Part shown: one piece after another, positions 36,223 to 43,503 of the stretch
Numbering within the stretch: position 1 is the first letter of the stretch
Layout: every line of letters begins with the position of its first letter
Source: Thermaceae bacterium
Lineage (GTDB): Bacteria; Deinococcota; Deinococci; Deinococcales; Marinithermaceae
NCBI GenBank assembly: GCA_027067955.1
Contig: JAMOUW010000023.1
Location: forward strand, 1-45,777
DNA: 45,777 nucleotides
Reading direction: 5' to 3'
Translations under genes and position numbers: made by a program
Notes under the pieces: generated by a model
The model's database searches: none
The model's input: the letters and a program-made list of their open reading frames with translations, nothing else
What the model was told of the DNA's origin: nothing

Positions 36223-37212
36223 GTGACCCCGCTAGCCCTGGAGCTACAGCGGACCATCCTGGCGGCGCTCCCCGACCCCGAGGCGGCGGCGCGACCCGAG
36301 CTGGCCGCATATGCGCGCATTCTGCGCGACTATCCCCAGCGCGGCGGCAAGATGTTGCGCGGGCAGCTGGTGGTGCTGACGGCGCGTGCCTATGGCGACG
36401 ACACCGCGGCACTGGAAGTGGCGGCGGCGCTGGAGCTCTTTCAGAACTGGGTGCTCATCCACGACGATATCGAAGACGACTCCGACGAACGCCGCGGTCG
36501 CCCGGCGCTGCACCGGCTGGTTCCCATGCCGCTGGCGCTCAATGCCGGGGACGCGCTGCACGCGGTTATGTGGCGTCTGCTGGCCGAGGCGGGGGCCCGC
36601 CGCAAGGTGCTGCTGGAGTTCGCCCAGCTCGTTGAAACCACCGCCAGCGGCCAGCACCTGGACCTCACCTGGGCGCTGGAGGGGCGTTTCGACCTTTCCC
36701 CCGAGGACTACCTGGAAATGGTGGAGCGCAAGGCGGCGTACTACACCGCCGTAGCCCCGCTGCGGCTGGGCGCCCTGGCGGCGGGGGCCCTGCCCGACCC
36801 CATATTCGCCGCGGCGGGCCTTAGGTTGGGGGTCGCTTTTCAAATAATCGACGACGTGCTCAACCTGGAAGGAGACCCCCGCGCCTACGGCAAGGAGGTC
36901 GCCGGCGACCTCTGGGAGGGAAAGCTGACGCTCATACTCATAGACTGGCTGTCACGCGCGCCGGCGGAGGAAGTGGCCCGCGCCGAAGCTTTGCTGGCGC
37001 TGCCGCGCTCCCGCAAGGACCCGGAAGAGGTAGCCTGGCTGCACAACCGCCTGCTGGAGGCAGGCTCGGTGTCCTGGGCCCGCGAGTACGCCCGCGAGCT
37101 GGCGCGGCCCGCCCTCGAGGAACTGGACCGGGCTTTCTCCGCGCTTCCCGGCCGCGAGGCCGCCAACGACGCCATCGAACTGCTCGCGGCGCTGGTCTGG
37201 CGCGAGCGCTAG
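36223..37212 (+). CDS. Polyprenyl (geranylgeranyl-type) diphosphate synthase
   Basis: 329 residues, an all-helical trans-prenyltransferase that condenses IPP with allylic diphosphates. First aspartate-rich motif DDIEDD (81-86) followed by RRG, second motif IIDDVLN (about 204-210), and the conserved GGK..R (41-46) for IPP binding. An aromatic residue (W76) five positions before the first motif argues for a short product (C15-C20). GTG start six bases after TAAAAT (36211-36216), which also holds the stop codon of the TPR gene. Product length needs assay; Thermales use such chains for carotenoids and menaquinone. Confidence 0.92.
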   Translation: MTPLALELQRTILAALPDPEAAARPELAAYARILRDYPQRGGKMLRGQLVVLTARAYGDDTAALEVAAALELFQNWVLIHDDIEDDSDERRGRPALHRLVPMPLALNAGDALHAVMWRLLAEAGARRKVLLEFAQLVETTASGQHLDLTWALEGRFDLSPEDYLEMVERKAAYYTAVAPLRLGALAAGALPDPIFAAAGLRLGVAFQIIDDVLNLEGDPRAYGKEVAGDLWEGKLTLILIDWLSRAPAEEVARAEALLALPRSRKDPEEVAWLHNRLLEAGSVSWAREYARELARPALEELDRAFSALPGREAANDAIELLAALVWRER

Positions 37213-37245
37213 CGCCGCAGCGGATGCCCGCCGTATCCTGATTCC

Positions 37246-37782
37246 ATGGCCAACCTGCATGACATCCCCATTGGCGACGGCGCACCCGGAACGGTGCACA
37301 TGATCATCGAGGTGCCCCGGGGATCCGCGAACAAGTACGAGTTCGACGAGGAAACCGGAATGGTCAAGCTCGACCGCGTCCTCCCCGGCGCCCAGTTCTA
37401 CCCGGGCGACTACGGTTTTATCCCCCAGACCCTGGCCGAGGACGGTGACCCGCTCGACGGGATAATCATTTCCAGCTACCCTTTGCTCCCGGGCGTGCTG
37501 GTCGAAACCCGCGTCATCGGTCTGCTGCATATGGAGGACGAAAAAGGCCCCGACTCCAAGGTCCTCGCGGTGGTGGCCGAGGATCCGCGGCTCGACGCGA
37601 TCCAGGACCTTGCCGACGTGCCCCCGGGCAAGCGCGACGAGATCGCCAACTTCTTCGAGACCTACAAGGCGCTCGAAGCCAAGAAGGGCAAGTGGGTGAA
37701 GGTGACCGGCTGGGGCGGCCGTGATGACGCCGTGGCCGAGGTGGAAGCCTGCATGCAGCGATACCGGAAAGAAGCCCGGTAG
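37246..37782 (+). CDS. ppa: Inorganic pyrophosphatase (family I)
   Basis: 178 residues. Hydrolyses pyrophosphate, pulling biosynthetic reactions forward; soluble hexamer, Mg-dependent. Visible: EVPRGSANKYEFD (22-34), YPGDYGFIPQT (52-62) and the signature DGDPLDG (66-72) with its metal-binding aspartates. TATCCT stands six bases before the ATG (37234-37239). Sits 33 bp after the prenyl synthase, whose reaction releases pyrophosphate. Confidence 0.97.
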   Translation: MANLHDIPIGDGAPGTVHMIIEVPRGSANKYEFDEETGMVKLDRVLPGAQFYPGDYGFIPQTLAEDGDPLDGIIISSYPLLPGVLVETRVIGLLHMEDEKGPDSKVLAVVAEDPRLDAIQDLADVPPGKRDEIANFFETYKALEAKKGKWVKVTGWGGRDDAVAEVEACMQRYRKEAR

Positions 37783-37826
37783 CCGCAGCACACCCTCTTC
37801 ACCCCGTCCCCCGCTAGGCTGGGATT

Positions 37827-38921
37827 ATGGACCTGCACCGGCGCTGGGCACTTTTCCGGGCCTGGCGGGTGCGCGCCTGGCTTGCGGCGGCGCTCGCCGC
37901 GGCCACCTGGCTGCTGAAGCCGGTGCTGGGTGTGCCAGCGTTGCTGTTGCCGCTCGCCGCCCTGCTTTATCCGTTGCGCTGGCAGCTTGCACCCGCCCTC
38001 GCCGATATCGACCGCAGTCTGGGGCTCGTCTACCGCACCGCGCTGGAAACGCCGCCTGCCGACCCCGCCTACCCGCGCCTGCGCGCCGAAGCCGAGCGGG
38101 CCGCGCGCGCGGCGGTGCTGCCGCTGCCCCTGCGGGAGGCGATGCTGGCACTGGCGCTCTGGATTCTGGCCGCGGCGGCGCCTGCGTACGCACCGCCCCC
38201 ACCACCGCTCGAGCGGGTTGCCGGTGGGGCTGCGGGAGAGGTGGGCCCGGCAGAAGGAGCCGCCCCTCGCCAATCGCGACCCCAGGAGCCCTTTGCCGGC
38301 GCGCGGGAAGGCGCTTTTGAAACTGAAGCTCCGCGCCGTCCTTCGCAGGGGGACGCATCCCGGGAGCCGGTCGCATCCGGCACGCGCCCGCCCGATGAAA
38401 CTCCTGTCGGGGGAGAGCCTCCACAGCAGCCCGCGGCCGGAGAGCGCCAGGGCGTCGGTGCCGCTCCGGCCGCCCGGGAGGCCGGTTCCGCGGCGCGGGC
38501 AGAAGGCGCCGCGAAGACCGGAGGTCTCCAGGAGATGCAGCCCGCCGTCGCGGGGACGTACACACGGGGCGGTAGTGCCACCCCGGCGCCGGAGCCGGGT
38601 AAGGATCCGGCCGGGAGGGTGCGGGCCGGAGCTTCGGACGGCCTGGACGGGGCGAACGGGGACGGCGCTGGAGGGCCGGCAACCGGAGACACCGGGCGCG
38701 GGGAAGGCGTTCCGTCTCCGCGCGTAGCAGCGTCCCCGGCGGGTGACGGGGCGGTCCATCCCGGGGGCCCGCCCGCTCCGCCGCCTTCTCCCTGGGCCGC
38801 GGGCAGCCCGCCGCCGGAGGTGCGCCGCGGCGCGGAGCGCTATCTGCAAAACGCCCCGCTGCCCCCCGCGGCGGCGGAAGCGGTCCGCCGTTACTTTGAG
38901 ATCACGGGGAGCGGATACTGA
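37827..38921 (+). CDS. Low-complexity membrane protein
   Basis: 364 residues. Two hydrophobic segments near the N-terminus (about 18-35 and 37-52), a helical stretch, another hydrophobic helix (about 107-121), then some 190 residues rich in G, A, P, R and E with no fold expected, and a conserved-looking C-terminus (EVRRGAERYLQNAPLPPAAAEAVRRYF). That tail resembles those of proteins encoded beside BatA/MoxR systems. TAGGCT stands six bases before the ATG. No function recognised. Confidence 0.7.
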   Translation: MDLHRRWALFRAWRVRAWLAAALAAATWLLKPVLGVPALLLPLAALLYPLRWQLAPALADIDRSLGLVYRTALETPPADPAYPRLRAEAERAARAAVLPLPLREAMLALALWILAAAAPAYAPPPPPLERVAGGAAGEVGPAEGAAPRQSRPQEPFAGAREGAFETEAPRRPSQGDASREPVASGTRPPDETPVGGEPPQQPAAGERQGVGAAPAAREAGSAARAEGAAKTGGLQEMQPAVAGTYTRGGSATPAPEPGKDPAGRVRAGASDGLDGANGDGAGGPATGDTGRGEGVPSPRVAASPAGDGAVHPGGPPAPPPSPWAAGSPPPEVRRGAERYLQNAPLPPAAAEAVRRYFEITGSGY

Positions 38922-39107
38922 CTACCCTTCGCCGCCGCCCCAAAGTTTGCCCAGGCGCTCGAGCAGCATGGCCGCGCTGCCGTAAATGAAGAGATACACC
39001 CCGGCGGTGTAGCGGTCGGGGTCGAGGAAGAACACGCTCCCCACCACAAAGGCCAGGCCTCCCGAGAGGCCCAGGGCGGTCAGCAGGCGGTGCTTGGAAA
39101 GCTTCAC
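38922..39107 (-). CDS. YrhK-like small membrane protein
   Basis: 61 residues with two membrane helices (about 8-27 and 33-52) joined by FFLDPDRYTAGVYLF, the pattern of the YrhK domain. Function unknown. Leaderless GTG start: TATAAA (39114-39119, minus strand) six bases upstream. Its stop directly abuts the convergent membrane protein gene. Shares a control region with the beta-helix lipoprotein operon. Confidence 0.75.
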   Translation of the reverse strand: MKLSKHRLLTALGLSGGLAFVVGSVFFLDPDRYTAGVYLFIYGSAAMLLERLGKLWGGGEG

Positions 39108-39113
39108 CGGACC

Positions 39114-39164
39114 TTTATACCGTAAACGGACGCCGCACGCTGGCGGTATAATTGTTTACGGTAT
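39114..39164. promoter_or_regulatory. Divergent promoters flanked by an 11-bp inverted repeat
   Basis: ATACCGTAAAC (39117-39127) and GTTTACGGTAT (39154-39164) are perfect inverted copies 26 bp apart. The left copy overlaps the minus-strand -10 TATAAA; the right copy begins two bases after the plus-strand -10 TATAAT (39147-39152). One regulator could control both directions. Inference from layout. Confidence 0.65.
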
Positions 39165-39193
39165 CGTTACGACCATACAGGAAAGGAACCCTG

Positions 39194-39226
39194 GTGAAAG
39201 GGACGGTGCAGGGAGAAAACTCATGA
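39194..39226 (+). CDS. Possible 10-residue leader peptide
   Basis: GTG start with AAAGGA six bases upstream, reading MKGTVQGENS and ending in a TGA that overlaps the next ATG. Could be a coupling or attenuator peptide, or chance. Confidence 0.3.
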   Translation: MKGTVQGENS

Positions 39227-39324
39227 CCGCAGCTGGTGCTGGTGATGGCGGGCTTCCGGAAGACGTGCCGGCAGGGGAGGAATTTCTGGACGGCGCCGCG
39301 CCGGGGCCGCAGGAGGACCCATGA
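39223..39324 (+). CDS. Small ORF of 33 residues coupled to the lipoprotein gene
   Basis: MTAAGAGDGGLPEDVPAGEE and so on, acidic and glycine-rich, no homology recognised. GGGAG lies seven bases before its ATG, and its stop overlaps the ATG of the lipoprotein gene as ATGA. It may exist mainly to couple translation. Confidence 0.45.
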   Translation: MTAAGAGDGGLPEDVPAGEEFLDGAAPGPQEDP

Positions 39325-40607
39325 AGAAGACACGGCAGTTTTTTCTGGTCGCGACCCTGCTCTTGGTTTCCGGGTGTCACGGGTGGCGCACCCCGGACGG
39401 ATCCCCCCGGCTTCCTCCCGGAGGGAGCGATCCGGAGCCGCAGATCACCGTCCCGGGGCCCCGCGAGGTGGCGCCTACGCCGCTCGCCCGGGGCACCCTC
39501 TTCGCCGCCCCGGGGGGTGCTGGCTCGGACTGTAGCGAAAAGAAACCCTGTTCTTTGCGCACCGCCTTCGGCAGGTTGGAGCCGGGCAGCGTCCTCTTCC
39601 TGCGCGGCGGCATCTATCCGGTTCGCGGTGCCGGTTTGCACACCGGCGCGCTTGCGGGCACGCCCGCGAAGCCGGTGATCATCGAGAGCTATCCCGGCGA
39701 GCAAGCGGTGCTCGAGGGCGAATATTCCAGCGCCGAAAGCTACGGGGGCGACCACCATTATTATTACGGCATCCGCATCGACAAGGATGCCGAATACGTC
39801 TACCTGCGCCGGCTCGAAATCCGCTACATGGGCAACGCCGGCATCGGTATCCGCGGCAGCCATAACGTCGTCGAGGGCTGCGAGCTGCACCACAACACCC
39901 TCTCCGGCATCGAGATATACGGCGGCGAGTGGCACGAAGACAGCCCCGACTTCACCGTTCCCTACCCCGAGGGGTACAACATCGTGCGCGACAACGTAAT
40001 ACACGACAACTCCGACGTCTACATGCCCTCCAAGGGCGACAGCGCCGATGGCGTGGCCGTTTCCTCGGGCCGCCACAACCGCGTCGTGCACAACCGGGTC
40101 TACGCCAACTCCGACGACGGCATCGATACCTGGCGTTCCAACGACAGCTACGTCGCCTTCAACCTGGTTTACGCTAACGGCCGCGGCGAACGCGGCAACG
40201 GTAACGGCATCAAGGCCGGCGGCAACCTCAAGGCCAGCGCCAGGGGCGGCCTGCGCGCGGTAGTGGTTCACAACCTGGTCTGGGACAACCGCAGCCGTGG
40301 CTTCGACTACAACGCCGGGAAAAAAGTATTGTTCGCCTGCAACACCGCCTACAGGAACAAGGGCGTGGGCTTCACCGGGGCAAAGGACACCCGCATGGTG
40401 CGCAACATCGCCGTCGAGAACGACACCCCGGTGAGCAGCAGCGGGCCGCAGGAGAACAACTCCTGGCAGCGTCAGGGAGCCCCCCGTTTCGTGAGCCTCG
40501 ACCCCGCCTCTGCGGGTTTCCTGCGGCCGGTACCGGGTGACCCCTTTGAGGACATGGGAGCCTATGCCGACGCCGGAGAGTGCGCGACGACGGGAGGACC
40601 CCGCTAG
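39321..40607 (+). CDS. Beta-helix lipoprotein
   Basis: 428 residues. The signal peptide ends in a lipobox, LLLVSGC (cysteine 19), so the protein is anchored to a membrane on the outside. A DUF1565-like start (LFAAPGGAGSDCSEKKPCSL, then SVLFLRGGIYP) is followed by a right-handed parallel beta-helix with repeats such as YLRRLEIRYMGNAGIGIRG, HNVVEGCELHHN and NRVVHNRVYANSDDG. Such proteins bind or cleave polysaccharides; catalytic residues cannot be assigned. AGGAGG lies four bases before the ATG. Last gene before the composition changes. Confidence 0.88.
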   Translation: MKKTRQFFLVATLLLVSGCHGWRTPDGSPRLPPGGSDPEPQITVPGPREVAPTPLARGTLFAAPGGAGSDCSEKKPCSLRTAFGRLEPGSVLFLRGGIYPVRGAGLHTGALAGTPAKPVIIESYPGEQAVLEGEYSSAESYGGDHHYYYGIRIDKDAEYVYLRRLEIRYMGNAGIGIRGSHNVVEGCELHHNTLSGIEIYGGEWHEDSPDFTVPYPEGYNIVRDNVIHDNSDVYMPSKGDSADGVAVSSGRHNRVVHNRVYANSDDGIDTWRSNDSYVAFNLVYANGRGERGNGNGIKAGGNLKASARGGLRAVVVHNLVWDNRSRGFDYNAGKKVLFACNTAYRNKGVGFTGAKDTRMVRNIAVENDTPVSSSGPQENNSWQRQGAPRFVSLDPASAGFLRPVPGDPFEDMGAYADAGECATTGGPR

Positions 40608-40670
40608 TGTGATACGCGCTTATCCGAAGGCTACATCGTCCACGCGGACCACACTGAAAAAAAAGTTGCT
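40608..40670. other. Left border of the accessory island
   Basis: After the lipoprotein stop the sequence turns AT-richer at once, with an A8 run near 40656-40663. No integrase, tRNA or attachment repeat was seen that would mark an insertion point. Confidence 0.4.
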
Positions 40671-40883
40671 CTAAGCGGGGAGCTCGCCCGAGAGTTGGTT
40701 GCTTAAAATGTGCGCGGCTCGGTCTAGGGGCATGTTTTTCTGTGCTCCAAAAAAGCCAACACTGAGCGCAACTTGAGCAACCTTTTGCTGGTTCACTGGT
40801 TGCACTCTTTTTGTAAAGCCCGGTGTTGTGTGTAAAGATATTTGCAACGTAACGATTCTGATTAGTGGTTTGTTAAGAGGCAA
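40671..40883 (-). CDS. Possible small ORF or gene remnant
   Basis: 70 codons from a TTG, or about 45 from an internal GTG. The second half (VALSVGFFGAQKNMPLDRAA, then HILSNQLSGELPA) looks protein-like and may be the C-terminal piece of a lost gene of the CRISPR ancillary group upstream. The stretch 40884-41024 to its right holds nothing certain. Confidence 0.3.
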   Translation of the reverse strand: MPLNKPLIRIVTLQISLHTTPGFTKRVQPVNQQKVAQVALSVGFFGAQKNMPLDRAAHILSNQLSGELPA

Positions 40884-41024
40884 TCATAGCGCACGGTTGG
40901 AGGAAGTCGGTTTCACCAGTAGCATGTATGTAACTCCCAACTCTATCCCCGACATCGAAACTGCGGATACAGCTTGCCAATGCTTGCTGTCCCGCAACCT
41001 TGCAGCTTGTTTTTACGAGTTGTA

Positions 41025-41351
41025 TCAGGAGGGAAAAAAGCAAAACGTTTTGGACCCGGTATGGTATTCGAAGCGGACCGTATTCTTAACCACGTCGTCA
41101 AAGCTGGGTCCGTTGAGGATGGCGCACACTTCTCCCACCCGTTCGTAATGCAATATCCAAACGACGCCATGCTCCACTAACCACAACCGACCCGGATTGG
41201 GATCCACAAACTCGCGCACCAAATCGTTGAGTTGCTCTAAAAAGGGAGCAAGCACTTCACAAAGGGCCTCCTGCTCAACATGGGGAAGATAATCGCGATC
41301 TAGCCTGATTACCAAAAGCTCTTGATTAACCGCGCACTCAATTTGGTCCAT
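41025..41351 (-). CDS. Unrecognised 108-residue protein in the CRISPR ancillary cluster
   Basis: 108 residues, soluble, alpha-beta pattern: ELLVIRLDRDYLPHVEQEAL, a helix (APFLEQLNDLVREFVD), then strands RLWLVEHGVVWILHYERVG and VRFEYHTGSKTFCFF. I do not recognise the family. It lies 78 bp downstream of csx15 on the same strand and shows the same lower-GC composition, so it is likely an ancillary gene of the type III locus. No clear ribosome site; the start could be elsewhere. Confidence 0.6.
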   Translation of the reverse strand: MDQIECAVNQELLVIRLDRDYLPHVEQEALCEVLAPFLEQLNDLVREFVDPNPGRLWLVEHGVVWILHYERVGEVCAILNGPSFDDVVKNTVRFEYHTGSKTFCFFPS

Positions 41352-41429
41352 GTGATAAATTTGAACATGTAACCTGATTGCCGCTTTTTGCCCAAAAGAC
41401 CGTGCTGTTTAGTGCGTGAACTATGCGCA

Positions 41430-41828
41430 TCAGAACCTGCTCAGCCTAGCTTCGTCACGGATGGCCTGCAAATTGAAGACCTCGGCCACCTCAAAGCGGG
41501 GTGGTACGACCCGCTGCCCGCTTCCGTCCAGTACAGGTCGCATGCGCATACAGGGAGGAAAGTAGCCCATTCGTCCGTGGAGCTCGGCCACGAGCGCTAC
41601 AGCGCTGTAGTTGAGCGAAGGCGGGTTAACTACCAGAGGAACCGTTTGCCACTCTTCAGGGCTCAGCCCTACCGAATCCACCATCGCCCGTATCTGCGGG
41701 CCAAGCGGCCGTTCGGTATCTACTCGGCTGTCCACGACCAAAACACGCTCTATCTTTTCGCCCGTAATCTCCTCGATCCGGGCCAGGTCACTCTGCTTTA
41801 ATGGGTGGGCAAAGTTCAAAAGCAGCAT
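41430..41828 (-). CDS. csx15: CRISPR-associated protein Csx15
   Basis: 132 residues. Recognised from memory of the Csx15 family by its start (MLLLNFAHPL), the LSPEEWQTVPLVVNPPSLNY segment (about 69-88), ELHGRMGYFP (about 95-104) and the C-terminal FNLQAIRDEARLSRF. Csx15 is an ancillary protein found with type III CRISPR systems; its biochemical role was not clear to me, and a cyclic-oligoadenylate-related role is inference. The ATG at 41828 follows GGGGGA. Follows the membrane CARF gene by 45 bp and is probably cotranscribed with it. Confidence 0.8.
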   Translation of the reverse strand: MLLLNFAHPLKQSDLARIEEITGEKIERVLVVDSRVDTERPLGPQIRAMVDSVGLSPEEWQTVPLVVNPPSLNYSAVALVAELHGRMGYFPPCMRMRPVLDGSGQRVVPPRFEVAEVFNLQAIRDEARLSRF

Positions 41829-41873
41829 GTGTCCCCCTTTTGCGGCCTGCTTTTGCAACCAGCATCAAAACCG

Positions 41874-42863
41874 CTACACATCACCAAGTACATCCATCAC
41901 CTCACGAACCAGGTGCTTAAAGCGGATAATATCCCAATTTTCAAAGCCAACCACGCGTTCGGCCAAAGACACCCCCTTGCTACCGCCTTCGCGGAGGTAA
42001 ACGGGTTTTGCGCTTCCCTGCAAGGCCAAAACCGAAAGTGCGGCGGTTAATGCAGCCGTTCCGCTAGTAATAGCAAACACCGTGTTTCCTTCTGCTTCCG
42101 GCTTGGCATGGCCGTCTTCTTCTTTCTGCAACTTTTCGTACAGCTCGCTGTATATTGCATTGGCGTCCCAGTTGGGTATTGCAGATAGGTCAACCCTGGC
42201 AATATCGTCATTGTCGAATCTATTTGGAAACAATCGGAGGATAACGTTTTTAACGCGGTCGAAACCCACACCATCTTTTAGGGTTCCCTTAAACAAAACT
42301 AGCCAAACGGTTTTTAAGTCATCATATTTAGATATCGTTGCAATGATAGGAATAAAGTTATTTTTATTTACCCCGTCGCCCTGGGCTACCGCCTTCTCTA
42401 GCTCTTCAAGGGTGGTGTACTTTTCGAGTTGCGCGATGCTATCTTCGTTTATCAGGCTAAGCCCGCTAACCATCCTTGTTGTCGGCAGGTCTTTTTGCCG
42501 TTGCGGCGCCAACCATACGGCCCAAACCGTGGTTCCAACAGCCAGAATGACTGCTCCTAGCGCCATATAGCCTTGGTGGGCTGTAATCCCGTCGGCAAAC
42601 CAGCCGAATATCGCCACCATGAATACCAGCGTTAGCAATAGGCCCGCCCATGACCTCAAACCCTGGGTAAGCAGCGCGAGTGCGCGCAAATATTCCGACA
42701 CACCATCGCCGTATTTCCTACCATCTGCTGCTAGCTGTAGCAGCCCCACTATTACGTAAACGAGCGACCCAAAAAGCAGCCCCTTTGGGCCGCCATAATA
42801 AAACGCGAAGATTACCAACGCCATTGCAACGAGCGCTATTGTTTGTTTTTGTGTAGATCCCAT
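41874..42863 (-). CDS. Four-helix membrane protein with C-terminal CARF-like domain
   Basis: 329 residues. Four membrane helices (about 9-24, 29-45, 72-91, 99-118) precede a cytoplasmic alpha-beta domain (about 168-300). The strand-turn-helix TVFAITSGTAALTAALSVLA (261-280) matches the conserved ligand loop of CARF domains, and the preceding strands (FIPIIATIS, TVWLVLF, IARVDLSAIP) fit the Rossmann order. This would be a membrane effector gated by cyclic oligoadenylate from a type III complex, in the manner of Cam1 or Csx23, though it looks like neither in layout. TAAAAT (42871-42876) lies seven bases before the ATG. First gene of its operon. Confidence 0.75.
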   Translation of the reverse strand: MGSTQKQTIALVAMALVIFAFYYGGPKGLLFGSLVYVIVGLLQLAADGRKYGDGVSEYLRALALLTQGLRSWAGLLLTLVFMVAIFGWFADGITAHQGYMALGAVILAVGTTVWAVWLAPQRQKDLPTTRMVSGLSLINEDSIAQLEKYTTLEELEKAVAQGDGVNKNNFIPIIATISKYDDLKTVWLVLFKGTLKDGVGFDRVKNVILRLFPNRFDNDDIARVDLSAIPNWDANAIYSELYEKLQKEEDGHAKPEAEGNTVFAITSGTAALTAALSVLALQGSAKPVYLREGGSKGVSLAERVVGFENWDIIRFKHLVREVMDVLGDV

Positions 42864-43330
42864 TTAGGCCATTTTATCAGGGCGAATACTGGTTTAATTG
42901 CCACGTAGCAAAACGCCCACCCGCACTAGGAGAGGGCAGGCTGTGGGGATTGTTGGCGGTGCAAAGCCCAAAAAGTTAATCGCAGATTCACGACCAGCCC
43001 ACCCCTCCTACTTCCCACAATCCACATCCCGGCGAAGCCGACTATTGGGGCCCTACGCCGCGCCCAGATTCCACGGTTCAGTCGCAGCAAAGTAATGCTC
43101 CCTCCCCTGGGGGAGGGCTGGGGTGGGGGTTGGGCGATGCATGAGCCAGACGTCGGTTGTCAATGCATGGCCGCCCAAATCAAATATCGTGCCCCCAGCC
43201 AAGGGCACAAAGTGCCCGCGAGCCGGGGTCCATGCCGGGCTACGTCGCCACGGTTGGGTCGCTGCAAATAGAAGGATAGCGGCTGTTGGCATTGCCGCAT
43301 CCCCAACTTTATGAGCGCCAACAGTCATCC
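42864..43330. repeat. Gene-free stretch with repeat debris
   Basis: No credible gene. It contains a stem CCCTCCCC/GGGGAGGG with a 2-base loop (43100-43117) embedded in the CTCCCTCCCC...GGGCTGGGGTGGGGG type of extragenic repeat common in many genomes, an imperfect direct repeat (CCACGGTTCAGTCGCAGCAA at 43068 and CCACGGTTGGGTCGCTGCAA at 43247), and an 8-bp inverted repeat CTGTTGGC/GCCAACAG (43283-43324). Confidence 0.5.
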
Positions 43331-43337
43331 GCAGGCG

Positions 43338-43373
43338 ACTTCAATCCCCTCTCGAGGCTGACCTTTTTGCGGC
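43338..43373 (-). CRISPR. Solitary, degenerate CRISPR repeat
   Basis: Read on the minus strand, this 36-mer begins GCCGCAAAAAGG, continues TCAGCCTCGAGAGG and ends GGATTGAAGT. It closely follows the Thermus thermophilus repeat pattern as I recall it: GTTGCAAA, then GTCAGCCTCG, then AGAGGATTGAAAC. No second copy was found at spacer distance or elsewhere, so the array has been lost or reduced to one unit. It is downstream of the cas1 remnant on the same strand. Confidence 0.6.
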
Positions 43374-43442
43374 TCACCCCCAGCGAGCCCCGCCAAAGAC
43401 GGGATAAGCCATAGGCGCTGTTAACGTTGCCAACTATCTGGA

Positions 43443-43461
43443 CTGAGTATACTATACTCAG
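43443..43461. promoter_or_regulatory. Perfect 9-1-9 palindrome with embedded -10 boxes
   Basis: CTGAGTATA, C, TATACTCAG. It contains TATACT on the plus strand and TATAGT on the minus strand, so an operator and promoter may coincide. On the minus strand it stands where the leader of the CRISPR repeat would be; on the plus strand it precedes a 22-codon open frame at 43471. Confidence 0.55.
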
Positions 43462-43503
43462 GCGGGCAAAATGGTCGTTTTCGCGCTTGGGGCGGCCTGG
43501 AAC

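Noticed and set aside
39094-39324. A 76-codon frame covering the divergent promoter
   Set aside because: It would begin inside the YrhK-like gene and run through the promoter; only its last 33 codons have a ribosome site, so only these are reported.
40828-41148. A 106-codon plus-strand frame at the left of the island
   Set aside because: It looks somewhat protein-like but overlaps the 3' end of the minus-strand 108-residue gene, opposes the direction of the cluster and has no promoter or ribosome site. Kept open as a weak alternative.
41388-41801. A plus-strand frame opposite csx15
   Set aside because: Antisense to a recognised Csx15; no independent support.
43053-43328. A 91-codon minus-strand frame containing PTPTPALPQGREH
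   Set aside because: This string is a familiar mistranslation of a GC-rich extragenic repeat (the CCCTCCCC stem), not a real protein.
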